Shown here: one piece after another, positions 33,989 to 44,963 of the stretch | How the letters are laid out: the number at the start of each line of letters is the position of its first letter | Numbering within the stretch: position 1 is the first letter of the stretch | Assembly: GCA_021205385.1 (NCBI GenBank) | Contig: JAJPXQ010000021.1 | Coordinates: forward strand, 1-44,963 | Reading direction: 5' to 3' | From: Lachnospiraceae bacterium | GTDB lineage: Bacteria > Bacillota > Clostridia > Lachnospirales > Lachnospiraceae | Length of the DNA stretch: 44,963 nt | Notes under the pieces: generated by a model | Seen by the model: the letters and a program-made list of their open reading frames with translations, nothing else | Databases searched by the model: none | What the model was told of the DNA's origin: nothing | Position numbers and translations under genes: made by a program

Positions 33989-34017
33989 TTGCAAAATTTA
34001 TTCGCATCCTGTAAGAT
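33989..34017 (+). promoter_or_regulatory. Sigma-A promoter of the purine operon
   Basis: TTGCAA (33989-33994), 17-bp spacer, TAAGAT (34012-34017), starting transcription near 34024, just before the riboswitch. Confidence 0.7.
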
Positions 34018-34029
34018 AGTTGCGAAAGA

Positions 34030-34120
34030 GCCGCGCGACTGGCGGAAACGGGTGAGGAGCCCGCGCAGGAGCACCTGCGGGGAACGCGGCGATGCGAAAG
34101 AGAAGCCGACCGCCTGGGCA
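34030..34120 (+). ncRNA. ZTP (pfl) riboswitch
   Basis: The leader carries the ZTP aptamer signatures: CGCGACTGGCGGAAA near 34033-34048, GGGGAACGCGGC (34079-34090), and CCGCCTGGGCA (34110-34120). A 6-bp P1 pairs GCCGCG (34030-34035) with CGCGGC (34085-34090). It senses ZMP/ZTP, which rises when 10-formyl-THF is low, and the operon codes for the enzymes that use ZMP. The 3' CCGCCTGGGC strand is shared with the terminator that follows. Confidence 0.9.
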
Positions 34121-34153
34121 CATGTGAGACAGCCATGTGTTCAGACGGTTTTT
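34110..34153 (+). terminator. Regulated terminator of the ZTP riboswitch
   Basis: CCG-C-CTGGGCACATG (34110-34124) pairs with CATGTGTTCAGACGG (34134-34148), with G-U pairs and a bulge, followed by TTTTT. Its left strand is the conserved last element of the aptamer, so ligand binding would block the terminator and allow transcription: a transcriptional ON switch. Confidence 0.85.
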
Positions 34154-34183
34154 GCATGCATTTTCAGTCAGAAGGAGGACCAC

Positions 34184-34897
34184 ATGAAAACACTATCTCT
34201 CGAACAGGAGCTGAACGCCAACGCCTATCCCGGGCGCGGCATCGTCATTGGCCGCACGCCTGACGGGACGCGCGCTGTCGCCGCCTACTTCATCATGGGG
34301 CGCAGCACGAACAGCCGCAACCGCGTCTTTGTGGAGGACGGCGACGGTATCCGCACGCAGGCTTTCGACCCGTCAAAGATGGAGGACCCGAGCCTCATTA
34401 TCTACGCGCCGGTACGCGTGCTCGGCGAGCAGACCATCGTCACGAACGGCGACCAGACCGACACAATCTATGACGGACTGAAAAAAGGACTCAGCTTTGA
34501 ACAGTCCCTCCGCACCCGCTGCTTTGAGCCGGACGCGCCGAACTACACGCCCCGGATCTCCGGTATTCTTAAGGTCAAAGACAACACGTTCCATTATGCC
34601 ATGTCAATCCTGAAAAGTAATGACGGCGACCCGGATTCCTGCCAGCGCTTTACATTCAGCTATGAAAATCCGAAGGCGGGCGAAGGGCATTTCCTGCACA
34701 CCTACCAGCATGACGGCAATCCGCTGCCGAGCTTCGCAGGCGAGCCAAAACCTGTCGCCATCCTGGATGATATCGATACATTCACGAAACTGCTCTGGAA
34801 CAGTCTGAACGAGGACAACAAGGTTTCCCTCTTCGTCCGCAGCATCTGCATTGCAGACGGAACATGTGAAACCCGCATAGTAAATAAAAACAGCTAA
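34184..34897 (+). CDS. IMP cyclohydrolase (PurO-like)
   Basis: A 237-aa IMP_cyclohyd family protein (archaeal PurO-like), catalysing ring closure of FAICAR to IMP, the last purine step. It starts MKTLSLEQELNANAYPGRGI, with IVIGRTPDGTRAVAAYFIMGRSTNSRNRVF and IIYAPVRVLGEQTIVTNGDQTD as family-type stretches. The ATG at 34184 has GAAGGAGG 5 nt before it. It replaces the cyclohydrolase domain of ordinary bifunctional PurH, which is absent from the next gene. The ZTP riboswitch controls it. The formyltransferase gene follows after 15 nt. Confidence 0.9.
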   Translation: MKTLSLEQELNANAYPGRGIVIGRTPDGTRAVAAYFIMGRSTNSRNRVFVEDGDGIRTQAFDPSKMEDPSLIIYAPVRVLGEQTIVTNGDQTDTIYDGLKKGLSFEQSLRTRCFEPDAPNYTPRISGILKVKDNTFHYAMSILKSNDGDPDSCQRFTFSYENPKAGEGHFLHTYQHDGNPLPSFAGEPKPVAILDDIDTFTKLLWNSLNEDNKVSLFVRSICIADGTCETRIVNKNS

Positions 34898-34912
34898 AGG
34901 AGGATTTTCAGA

Positions 34913-36091
34913 ATGAATGAACTGCAATTAAAGTACGGCTGCAACCCGAACCAGAAGCCTTCCCGCATCTTCATGGCGGATGGAAGCGAGCTCCCGGTCA
35001 AAGTGCTTTCCGGCAAGCCCGGCTACATCAATTTTCTTGACGCACTGAACGGCTGGCAGCTCGTCAGCGAGCTGAAAAAGGCGACCGGCCTCCCGGCTGC
35101 TACCTCCTTCAAACATGTCTCCCCCGCAGGCGCGGCGGTCGGTCTGCCGCTCACGGACACTCTCGCGAAGATCTACTGGGTGGACGACTTAGGGGAACTC
35201 TCGCCGCTCGCCTGCGCCTACGCAAGAGCCAGGGGCGCGGACCGCATGTCCTCCTTCGGCGACTTCATCTCGCTCTCCGACACCTGCGACGCGGATACTG
35301 CGCGCCTGATCAAAAGAGAAGTCTCCGACGGCGTCATCGCCCCGGGCTATACGGAGGAAGCATTCGAGATTTTAAAGCAGAAGAAAAAAGGAAATTACAA
35401 TGTGATTGAGATCGATCCGGACTATGTGCCGGCTCCGATCGAGCAGAAGCAGGTCTTCGGCGTCACCTTCGAGCAGGGAAGAAATGAGCTCGACGTGAAC
35501 GGCGACCTTCTCGCAAACATCGTCACGAAAAACAAGGACATCCCCGCGGAGGCGCTGATCGACCTGAAGGTCTCGCTCATCACGCTCAAATACACACAAT
35601 CCAACTCCGTCTGCTTCGTCAAGGGCGGACAGGCGATCGGCATCGGTGCCGGACAGCAGTCCCGCGTCCACTGCACGCGCCTTGCCGGAAATAAGGCGGA
35701 CAACTGGTTTCTGCGCCAGTCCCCGCAGGTGCTGGATCTCCCCTTCGTGGACACACTCTCCCGCGCGGAGCGCGACAACGCGATCGACGTCTACATCGGC
35801 GACGAGTACATGGACGTGCTCGCGGACGGCGCCTGGGAAAAGATTTTCCGCACGAAGCCGGAGGTCTTCACACGTGAGGCAAAGCGCGCCTGGCTTGATC
35901 AGATGACCGACGTGACGCTCGGTTCGGACGCCTTCTTCCCCTTCGCGGACAACATCGAGCGCGCACACAAAAGCGGCGTGAAGTACATCGCCCAGCCGGG
36001 CGGCAGCGTCCGCGACGACCTCGTCATCGAGTGCTGTGACAAGTATGGTATCGCGATGGCCTTCACCGGCATCCGCCTGTTCCACCATTAA
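34913..36091 (+). CDS. purH: AICAR transformylase (stand-alone PurH formyltransferase)
   Basis: A 392-aa AICAR formyltransferase that uses 10-formyl-THF to make FAICAR. The Lys-His pair is in SFKHVSPAGAAVG (about 65-77), GIGAGQQSRVHCTRLAG lies at about 244-260, and DAFFPFADNIERA near 342. It corresponds to the C-terminal domain of bifunctional PurH; the cyclohydrolase is supplied by the previous gene. AAAGGAGG precedes the ATG. It shares the ZTP riboswitch and ends at a terminator. Confidence 0.93.
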   Translation: MNELQLKYGCNPNQKPSRIFMADGSELPVKVLSGKPGYINFLDALNGWQLVSELKKATGLPAATSFKHVSPAGAAVGLPLTDTLAKIYWVDDLGELSPLACAYARARGADRMSSFGDFISLSDTCDADTARLIKREVSDGVIAPGYTEEAFEILKQKKKGNYNVIEIDPDYVPAPIEQKQVFGVTFEQGRNELDVNGDLLANIVTKNKDIPAEALIDLKVSLITLKYTQSNSVCFVKGGQAIGIGAGQQSRVHCTRLAGNKADNWFLRQSPQVLDLPFVDTLSRAERDNAIDVYIGDEYMDVLADGAWEKIFRTKPEVFTREAKRAWLDQMTDVTLGSDAFFPFADNIERAHKSGVKYIAQPGGSVRDDLVIECCDKYGIAMAFTGIRLFHH

Positions 36092-36093
36092 AG

Positions 36094-36136
36094 AAAAGGG
36101 GAAGCACCGTCTTACGTGCTTCCCCTCTCCTTTTTT
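36094..36136. terminator. Bidirectional terminator after purH
   Basis: AGGGGAAGCAC (36097-36107) pairs with GTGCTTCCCCT (36116-36126) around an 8-nt loop. The minus strand continues TTTTCTTT directly and the plus strand reaches TTTTTT after four bases. It separates purH from the convergent oxidase gene. Confidence 0.88.
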
Positions 36137-36140
36137 CTGC

Positions 36141-37166
36141 CTATTCCGCTCTCCAGATCATATCCCGGGAAATATCATCCAGCGTAAACGCTCCGCACAT
36201 CGCCATCGTATCGGCGAGCTCCGCGCCAATCTTGTCAACGTAGCACTGAACACCCTCCGCCGCGCCGCCGTAGACCGCTGTCACGAAAGGCCGCGCAATC
36301 AGCACGCCGTCCGCGCCCATCGCGATCGCTTTGAATACGTCCACACCGCTGCGGATGCCGCCGTCCACGAGAATCTTCATACCGCGGCCGCCGACTGCTG
36401 CAACGATATCTTCAAGTACTTCCGCAGTTGCCGGGCACTGGTCAAGTACACGGCCTCCGTGGTTGGAGACAATAATTGCCGCCGCCCCGGCGTCCTTTGC
36501 CTTCAGAGCTGCACGACGCGTCATCACACCCTTCACAATAAAGGGCACTCCCGCCATCTGCGCAATCTCGCGGAGCTCTTCCACTGTCTTGCTGCCTGCC
36601 GGCGGTGTCATATTTTTGAGGAAGGGAAGTCCTGCCGCATCCACATCCATCGCTACCGCAAAACATCCCGAACGCTTCGCGAGCTCCATTTTCTCGCGGA
36701 TCGTGTCAAGATTCCAGGGCTTGACTGTCGGAATTCCCAGGCCACCCGCTGCGCGGATCGCCTCCGTCGCCGCCTCCATGACCTTCGCGTTCGTACCGTC
36801 GCCGGTGAAAGCCGCGATGCCAGCCTTCTCGCAGGCTTCCACAAGGATATTGTTGTAGGCCAGGTCGTCGTATTTCTCCCCATAATGCAGATTCACCGCG
36901 CCAACCGGTCCGGCAAAGATAGGATAGCGAAAACTCCTGCCGAAGAGTTCGATCGACGTATCTACCGGACGGTTCTCGTGAAGTGTATCCATATTTACCC
37001 GGATCTCCTGCCACTTCTGGTAATTGCGCATTGCAGTGTCGCCGACGCCCTTTGCGCCCGGTCCCGGTATCTGGTTTTTGCAGGCCGCGCCATTACAGAC
37101 CGGACATGCCTTGCACCAGCTGCCCATACAGCCTCTCGCTTCTTTCAGTACTTCATTGTAATCCAT
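36141..37166 (-). CDS. FMN-dependent alpha-hydroxy-acid oxidase/dehydrogenase family protein with Cys-rich N terminus
   Basis: A 341-aa FMN enzyme of the lactate/glycolate oxidase-LldD family. The catalytic His and Arg are in IIVSNHGGRVLDQCPAT (about 245-262), the FMN region in ILVDGGIRSGVDVFKA and GADGVLIARPF. The N terminus adds five cysteines (Cys13, 18, 21, 24, 29: GCMGSWCKACPVCNGAAC), unusual for the family and able to bind a cluster or zinc. In an anaerobe it is likely a dehydrogenase rather than an oxidase; the substrate is unknown. The ATG at 37166 is chosen for its GGGAG at 9 nt and the family length. It is monocistronic. Confidence 0.82.
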   Translation of the reverse strand: MDYNEVLKEARGCMGSWCKACPVCNGAACKNQIPGPGAKGVGDTAMRNYQKWQEIRVNMDTLHENRPVDTSIELFGRSFRYPIFAGPVGAVNLHYGEKYDDLAYNNILVEACEKAGIAAFTGDGTNAKVMEAATEAIRAAGGLGIPTVKPWNLDTIREKMELAKRSGCFAVAMDVDAAGLPFLKNMTPPAGSKTVEELREIAQMAGVPFIVKGVMTRRAALKAKDAGAAAIIVSNHGGRVLDQCPATAEVLEDIVAAVGGRGMKILVDGGIRSGVDVFKAIAMGADGVLIARPFVTAVYGGAAEGVQCYVDKIGAELADTMAMCGAFTLDDISRDMIWRAE

Positions 37167-37193
37167 TGTATTATGCTCCCTTCTGTATGTTAT

Positions 37194-37386
37194 GTCTGCC
37201 TTTTCTTTTTGCTGCTTCAACGTCCAGGGCAGCAGACCACAGACCGCCTGCTTCGCAGGCTATATGCCGCCTACGGCGTCATATGTCTGAGGCTTGATGG
37301 GCGTCCCGCCCATCTCAAAAAGAAAATCCAGCCTGCCGCGGATAAATCCGCGCAGTCTGCCTTTTCTTTTTGCTGCTGCCCTGGAC
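37194..37386. repeat. Hairpin-rich noncoding element flanked by direct and inverted repeats
   Basis: A 14-bp perfect inverted repeat (37222-37235 and 37373-37386) encloses four hairpins: GCCTGC/GCAGGC (37246-37260), ATATG-CGCC/GGCG-CATAT (37262-37284), GATGGGCG/CGCCCATC (37296-37314) and CGCGGAT/ATCCGCG (37337-37352). A 23-bp direct repeat also flanks it (37194-37216 and 37355-37377), and GCAGAC/GTCTGC gives another stem. No gene fits. It resembles a repetitive extragenic (REP/MITE-like) element, or a structured RNA; only the symmetry is seen. Confidence 0.6.
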
Positions 37387-37392
37387 TGGGGG

Positions 37393-38157
37393 TCAAAAGA
37401 AGTGTACCATAATCATCACCGCGCCCAGGACTGTCAACACCACGCCCGTGATCTGATTCAGCGCCTTCGGCTCCGCCCCGTTCGCAAATTTCGCCGCGCC
37501 CTGCGCGCCCAGCAGGGTAAACAGAATACAGGCGATCAGCGCAATAGTGTCCGGCGCACCGCCGATCACGACATGGGAAACGGCGCCGGTAAACGCAGTG
37601 AAGGACATGACAAAAACGCTCGTCCCGACCGCTGTCTTCAGCTCATAATTCAGGATCGTCGTCAGCACAAGCAGCATCATCATGCCGCCGCCCGCCCCCA
37701 CAAAGCCGCAGATTGAACCGATAATCGCTCCGCCGATCAGCGACTCCACAAACCTTGTCCGATTATCCTTCGCTGCCAGCACATCCTTTGTGGTCATCAC
37801 CGGGAGAATCAGAAATCGCAGGCCAAGGAAAAAGGTCATGATGACCGAAAAATTTCCCACTGTCGTCTGCGGAACCAGCGAGGCCACATAACTCCCGATC
37901 ATCGTAAAAACAAGCACAGAAGCAAGCAGCGGCAGACTGCCACGTATGTCCAGATTTTTATTTTTCCAGTATGTATAGGCCGAGGCCGCGGACGCAAGCA
38001 CATCGGAGGCCAGAGCAATCGTGATCGCCTCGTAGGAGTTAAACCCAAGAAAGGTGACCAGCATCGGCGAGATTACCGTCGCCGCGGACAACCCTGCAAG
38101 ACCTGTCCCGATCCCCGCTCCCATTCCGGCCAAAAAACAGACAAATATTACTTTCAA
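37393..38157 (-). CDS. Sulfite/sulfoacetate exporter TauE/SafE-family membrane protein
   Basis: A 254-aa, eight-segment membrane protein of the TauE/SafE (YfcA) family, thought to move sulfite, sulfonates or other organic anions. LAGMGAGIGTGLAGLSAATVISPML is the first half repeat and FVGAGGGMMMLLVLT (about 165-180) the second. The start is taken as TTG at 38157, because GGAGG lies 11 nt upstream, the protein then begins LKVIFVCFLAGMGAG, and its TTGA overlaps the stop of the upstream glycosylase gene. An upstream ATG (38190) would give an unlikely extra 11 residues. The substrate is not known. Confidence 0.82.
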   Translation of the reverse strand: MKVIFVCFLAGMGAGIGTGLAGLSAATVISPMLVTFLGFNSYEAITIALASDVLASAASAYTYWKNKNLDIRGSLPLLASVLVFTMIGSYVASLVPQTTVGNFSVIMTFFLGLRFLILPVMTTKDVLAAKDNRTRFVESLIGGAIIGSICGFVGAGGGMMMLLVLTTILNYELKTAVGTSVFVMSFTAFTGAVSHVVIGGAPDTIALIACILFTLLGAQGAAKFANGAEPKALNQITGVVLTVLGAVMIMVHFF

Positions 38158-38687
38158 TCTTCTTCCTCCGCAAACAGGCGTTCCCGCCACAACTGTATCA
38201 GTCTTTCCAACGAAAAAGCCGCATTAGCCGGACTTGTGGAGGGCAGGCGCTCGATCGTCCTTCCGGTCATCTCCTGGCAGTACTTTCGATAAAGCTGAAA
38301 GGCCTTGTCTCCATTTGCAAAGATTTTTCTTATCGGGCTTGTCCGCAGGATACGGTTCAGGTCTGTTGGCTTCACATCACGAATACTGCTGTCGCTCGAA
38401 CCAATAATCTCACAACTCTGTACCACGTCCCACAGCGCAATGTGATGCCGGTAAAGCAGCGCCTTCTTCTCTTCTGTCGTCTGCGGCGTCTCCTCTTCTG
38501 TCAGCGCCGCGATCAGTTTCCAGAAACGATTCTGAGGATGCCCATAGTAAAACTGTACTTCCCTCGACTTCACCGACGGGAAACTCCCGAGAATCAGGAT
38601 CTCGGAATGCTCATCATAGACCGGTTCAAAGCTGTGCTGCACCCGCAGCCTGGCCACTGTCTCCCCGCTCTTTTTCTCTCGTAACAT
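38154..38687 (-). CDS. DNA-deoxyinosine/uracil glycosylase-like protein
   Basis: A 177-aa member of the uracil-DNA glycosylase superfamily, near the deoxyinosine glycosylase (MUG/TDG-like) group. ILILGSFPSVKSREVQFYYGH is the first active-site motif, and RLPSTSPANA near residue 150 the second. It removes deaminated bases. The start is uncertain: the ATG at 38687 has no RBS and coincides with the predicted transcription start, while GTG at 38657 (with GGGGAG) or GTG at 38642 (giving VQHSFEPVYDE, the family's usual start) fit better. It is coupled to the TauE/SafE gene by a TTGA overlap. Confidence 0.82.
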   Translation of the reverse strand: MLREKKSGETVARLRVQHSFEPVYDEHSEILILGSFPSVKSREVQFYYGHPQNRFWKLIAALTEEETPQTTEEKKALLYRHHIALWDVVQSCEIIGSSDSSIRDVKPTDLNRILRTSPIRKIFANGDKAFQLYRKYCQEMTGRTIERLPSTSPANAAFSLERLIQLWRERLFAEEED

Positions 38688-38694
38688 AACTTAT

Positions 38695-38724
38695 AGTATA
38701 ACACCAATTCCCCTGATTGGTAAA
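38695..38724 (-). promoter_or_regulatory. Sigma-A promoter of the glycosylase-TauE/SafE operon
   Basis: On the minus strand TTTACC (38719-38724), 18-bp spacer, TATACT (38695-38700). The start near 38688 lies at the first ATG, implying a leaderless start or a downstream GTG. Confidence 0.55.
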
Positions 38725-38743
38725 GCCCGTATTTACAATTAAA

Positions 38744-38768
38744 ACGGCAGGGATCTGTTCCCTGCCGT
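38744..38768 (-). terminator. Terminator of the gltBD operon
   Basis: ACGGCAGGGA pairs with TCCCTGCCGT around a 5-nt loop, with TTTTAATT following on the minus strand. It lies 14 nt past the gltD stop. Confidence 0.88.
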
Positions 38769-38781
38769 CTTTCTTTTTTTA

Positions 38782-40266
38782 TTACAGATTTGTATAGCCC
38801 ATCAGCGACTCGTCCACTTCCCGTGCGACGTCGCGCCCCTCGCGGATCGCCCGCACGACCAGCGACTGGCCGATGTGCATGTCGCCTGCGGTGAAAACAT
38901 TCTGCACGCTCGTCGCGTGTTTGCCGGGTGCGGTCGCGATGTTCGTGCGACCGTCGACGTCCACGCCGAAGCCCTTCGTCACATACTCCTCGCTGCCAAG
39001 GAAGCCCGCCGCGATCAGTACCAGCTCCACATCGATCACGAACTCGCTGCCCTCGACGGGAACCATCATCATGCGGCCAGTCTTCTCATCCTTTTTGCTC
39101 TCAAGCCGTACGATCTTCGCCTGCTTCACATTTCCGGCCTTGTCCTTGATAAACTCCTGCACCGTCGTCTGGTAGATGCGCGGATCATGACCGAACTTCG
39201 CAATCGCCTCCTGCTGACCGTAGTCGGTCTTGCAGACCCGCGGCCAGACCGGCCAGGGATTGTTCGCCGCGCGTTCGTCCGGGAGCTTCGGCATCATCTC
39301 AAGCTGCGTCACGGACTTGCAGCCGAGGCGGATGGAGGTACCCACACAGTCGTTTCCTGTATCGCCGCCGCCGATGACGAGCACGTTTTTGTCCTTCGCC
39401 GGAATGAATTTCTTATCCTCAAAGTTCGAGTCGAGCAGACTCTTCGTCGTCGTCCGCAGGAAATCCACCGCAAAGTAAATGCCCTTCGCGTCGCGGCCCG
39501 GCGCCTTGATATCGCGCGGATTCTTTGCGCCGCCGCAGAGGATGACGCGGTCGTATTCCTTCAGGAGCTGCTCGGCCTTGACGTCGACGCCCACATTGCA
39601 GCTCGTGCGGAAGGTGATGCCCTCCTCCTCCATAATCTTAATCTTGCGGTCGATGATGTGCTTCTCGAGCTTCATGTTCGGAATGCCGTACATCAGAAGT
39701 CCGCCCACGCGGTCGTCGCGTTCGAAGACCGTCACACTGTGTCCGCGCCGGTTGAGCTGATCCGCCGCCGCGAGGCCGGAGGGACCGGAACCCACGACCG
39801 CAACCTTCTTACCCGTACGCACCTTCGGCGGCCGCGCGTGGGCATAGCCTTTTTTATACGCATTTTCAATGATCGCCAGCTCATTGCCTTTCGTCCCGAC
39901 CGGGGCGCCGTTCAGGTTGCAGGTGCAGGCCGCCTCGCAGAGCGCCGGACATACGCGCCCTGTGAATTCCGGGAAATTGCTGGTCTTGATCAGGCGGTAA
40001 TAGGCCTCCTCCCAGTTTCCCATATAGAGCAGATCGTTCCACTCCGGCACCATGTTCTGCAGGGGACAGCCGCTCATCATGCCGGAGAGCATCATACCGG
40101 CCTGGCAGAAGGGGACGCCACAGGACATACACCGGGCGCCCTGCTTTTCCTGTTCCGCGTGCGTGAGCGGTACGTGAAACTCATTGAAATGGTTGATTCT
40201 CTCGAGCGGTTCCTCCGCCCGCGCGTCCTTGCGCTCATAATCCAAAAAGCCTGTTGGTTTTCCCAT
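38782..40266 (-). CDS. gltD: Glutamate synthase small subunit
   Basis: A 494-aa FAD/Fe-S protein that passes electrons from NAD(P)H to GltB. N-terminal cysteines for 4Fe-4S clusters lie in CMSCGVPFC...CP and CPALCEAACTC (about 46-115). The FAD motif is VAVVGSGPSGLAAADQL (about 155-171) and the NAD(P) motif VLVIGGGDTGNDCVGTS (about 297-313). GVDVDGRTNIAT and NVFTAGD complete the fold. AGGAGG lies 9 nt before the ATG, inside the end of gltB, and the genes are 2 nt apart. It completes the GOGAT enzyme. Confidence 0.97.
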   Translation of the reverse strand: MGKPTGFLDYERKDARAEEPLERINHFNEFHVPLTHAEQEKQGARCMSCGVPFCQAGMMLSGMMSGCPLQNMVPEWNDLLYMGNWEEAYYRLIKTSNFPEFTGRVCPALCEAACTCNLNGAPVGTKGNELAIIENAYKKGYAHARPPKVRTGKKVAVVGSGPSGLAAADQLNRRGHSVTVFERDDRVGGLLMYGIPNMKLEKHIIDRKIKIMEEEGITFRTSCNVGVDVKAEQLLKEYDRVILCGGAKNPRDIKAPGRDAKGIYFAVDFLRTTTKSLLDSNFEDKKFIPAKDKNVLVIGGGDTGNDCVGTSIRLGCKSVTQLEMMPKLPDERAANNPWPVWPRVCKTDYGQQEAIAKFGHDPRIYQTTVQEFIKDKAGNVKQAKIVRLESKKDEKTGRMMMVPVEGSEFVIDVELVLIAAGFLGSEEYVTKGFGVDVDGRTNIATAPGKHATSVQNVFTAGDMHIGQSLVVRAIREGRDVAREVDESLMGYTNL

Positions 40267-40268
40267 AA

Positions 40269-44831
<4,563 letters not shown>

Positions 44832-44853
44832 AAGCTGCACCTTTCCTTGTCTG

Positions 44854-44879
44854 GTCCCGCATCCTTCCGGGCACGGGAC
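44854..44879 (-). other. Stem-loop in the gltB leader
   Basis: GTCCCG (44854-44859) pairs with CGGGAC (44874-44879) around a 14-nt loop, between the promoter and the RBS. There is no U-tail, so it is not a terminator; it may affect mRNA stability or regulation. Confidence 0.45.
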
Positions 44880-44903
44880 TGGCCTTTCAAAATGATCTCT
44901 ACT

Positions 44904-44932
44904 ATTTTACCTCCATTTTTATATTTTGTAAA
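44904..44932 (-). promoter_or_regulatory. Sigma-A promoter of gltBD
   Basis: On the minus strand TTTACA (44927-44932), 17-bp spacer, TAAAAT (44904-44909). The start near 44897 leaves a leader of about 65 nt containing the stem-loop. No regulator binding site was recognised. Confidence 0.7.
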
Positions 44933-44963
44933 TCCCATAATCTTTTATAATTGTCTGATATTC

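Noticed and set aside
37194..37386. A CRISPR array
   Set aside because: There is only one pair of direct repeats, 161 bp apart, and the space between holds hairpins, not spacers; no cas genes are near.
44854..44879. A terminator or riboswitch in the gltB leader
   Set aside because: The stem has no U-tail and no riboswitch consensus (for example glutamine) was recognised; kept only as a stem-loop.

Overview
The window looks like chromosome from an anaerobic, moderately GC-rich Clostridia member, most likely a Lachnospiraceae-type gut bacterium. This placement is inferred from gene content: a short DtxR-type regulator, CoaX plus CoaBC, a folate ECF S component under a THF riboswitch, a split PurH pathway under a ZTP riboswitch, class B sortase, MurD2/MurL, a DUF234-type ATPase remnant, ferredoxin-type aldo/keto reductase, and sigma-A promoters with 17-bp spacers. 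No rRNA, tRNA, CRISPR array or intact insertion sequence was seen.

Layout. 1-8.1 kb is accessory and partly decayed: a DtxR-like regulator, a translationally coupled HipA-like kinase/phosphoesterase pair, a deletion-ridden ATPase pseudogene, a large WYL-SF1 helicase-DUF2726 nuclease, a C39-like protein that has lost its catalytic His segment, and a two-component-system fusion remnant. 8.1-16.9 kb is a redox island: Fe-S aldo/keto reductase, thioredoxin, an 850-aa CoA-disulfide reductase/rhodanese/sulfite-reductase-like/ferredoxin fusion, and, divergent from it, a LysR regulator followed by a NifH-NifD fusion and a NifK-like protein. 16.8-20.9 kb is a minus-strand operon of NudC, a Wzx-type flippase, a polysaccharide pyruvyl transferase-like protein and a sulfotransferase. 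21.0-24.7 kb carries sortase B and the MurL-MurD2 pair. 24.7-31.7 kb holds N-acetyltransferase, lipoprotein, M50 protease, CoaX, CoaBC, an ABC transporter and a divergent acetate-kinase paralogue. 31.8-36.1 kb holds THF riboswitch-folT, CbiK, a small DUF6465-like gene, and ZTP riboswitch-purO-like-purH. 36.1-44.9 kb carries an FMN alpha-hydroxy-acid oxidase-like enzyme, a hairpin-rich noncoding element, TauE/SafE, a deoxyinosine/uracil glycosylase-like protein and the gltB-gltD operon.

The most interesting system is the nitrogenase-like locus at 12.4-16.9 kb. The reductase (NifH) keeps its P-loop and both cluster cysteines and is fused to a NifD-like subunit that keeps three P-cluster-type cysteines; the partner NifK-like subunit keeps only two. 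By hand alignment the FeMo-cofactor His442 position is not His. There are no nifB, nifE or nifN genes in view. It is therefore unlikely to fix N2 and is better viewed as an uncharacterised nitrogenase-like reductase. The divergent partner is full of sulfur-redox domains, so a sulfur-containing substrate is a reasonable, untested guess.

The folate/purine section is coherent: FolT imports folate under THF control, and 2 kb away the two last steps of IMP synthesis, the first of which consumes 10-formyl-THF, are controlled by ZTP, the signal of 10-formyl-THF shortage. All function assignments rest on reading motifs by eye; no database search was run.
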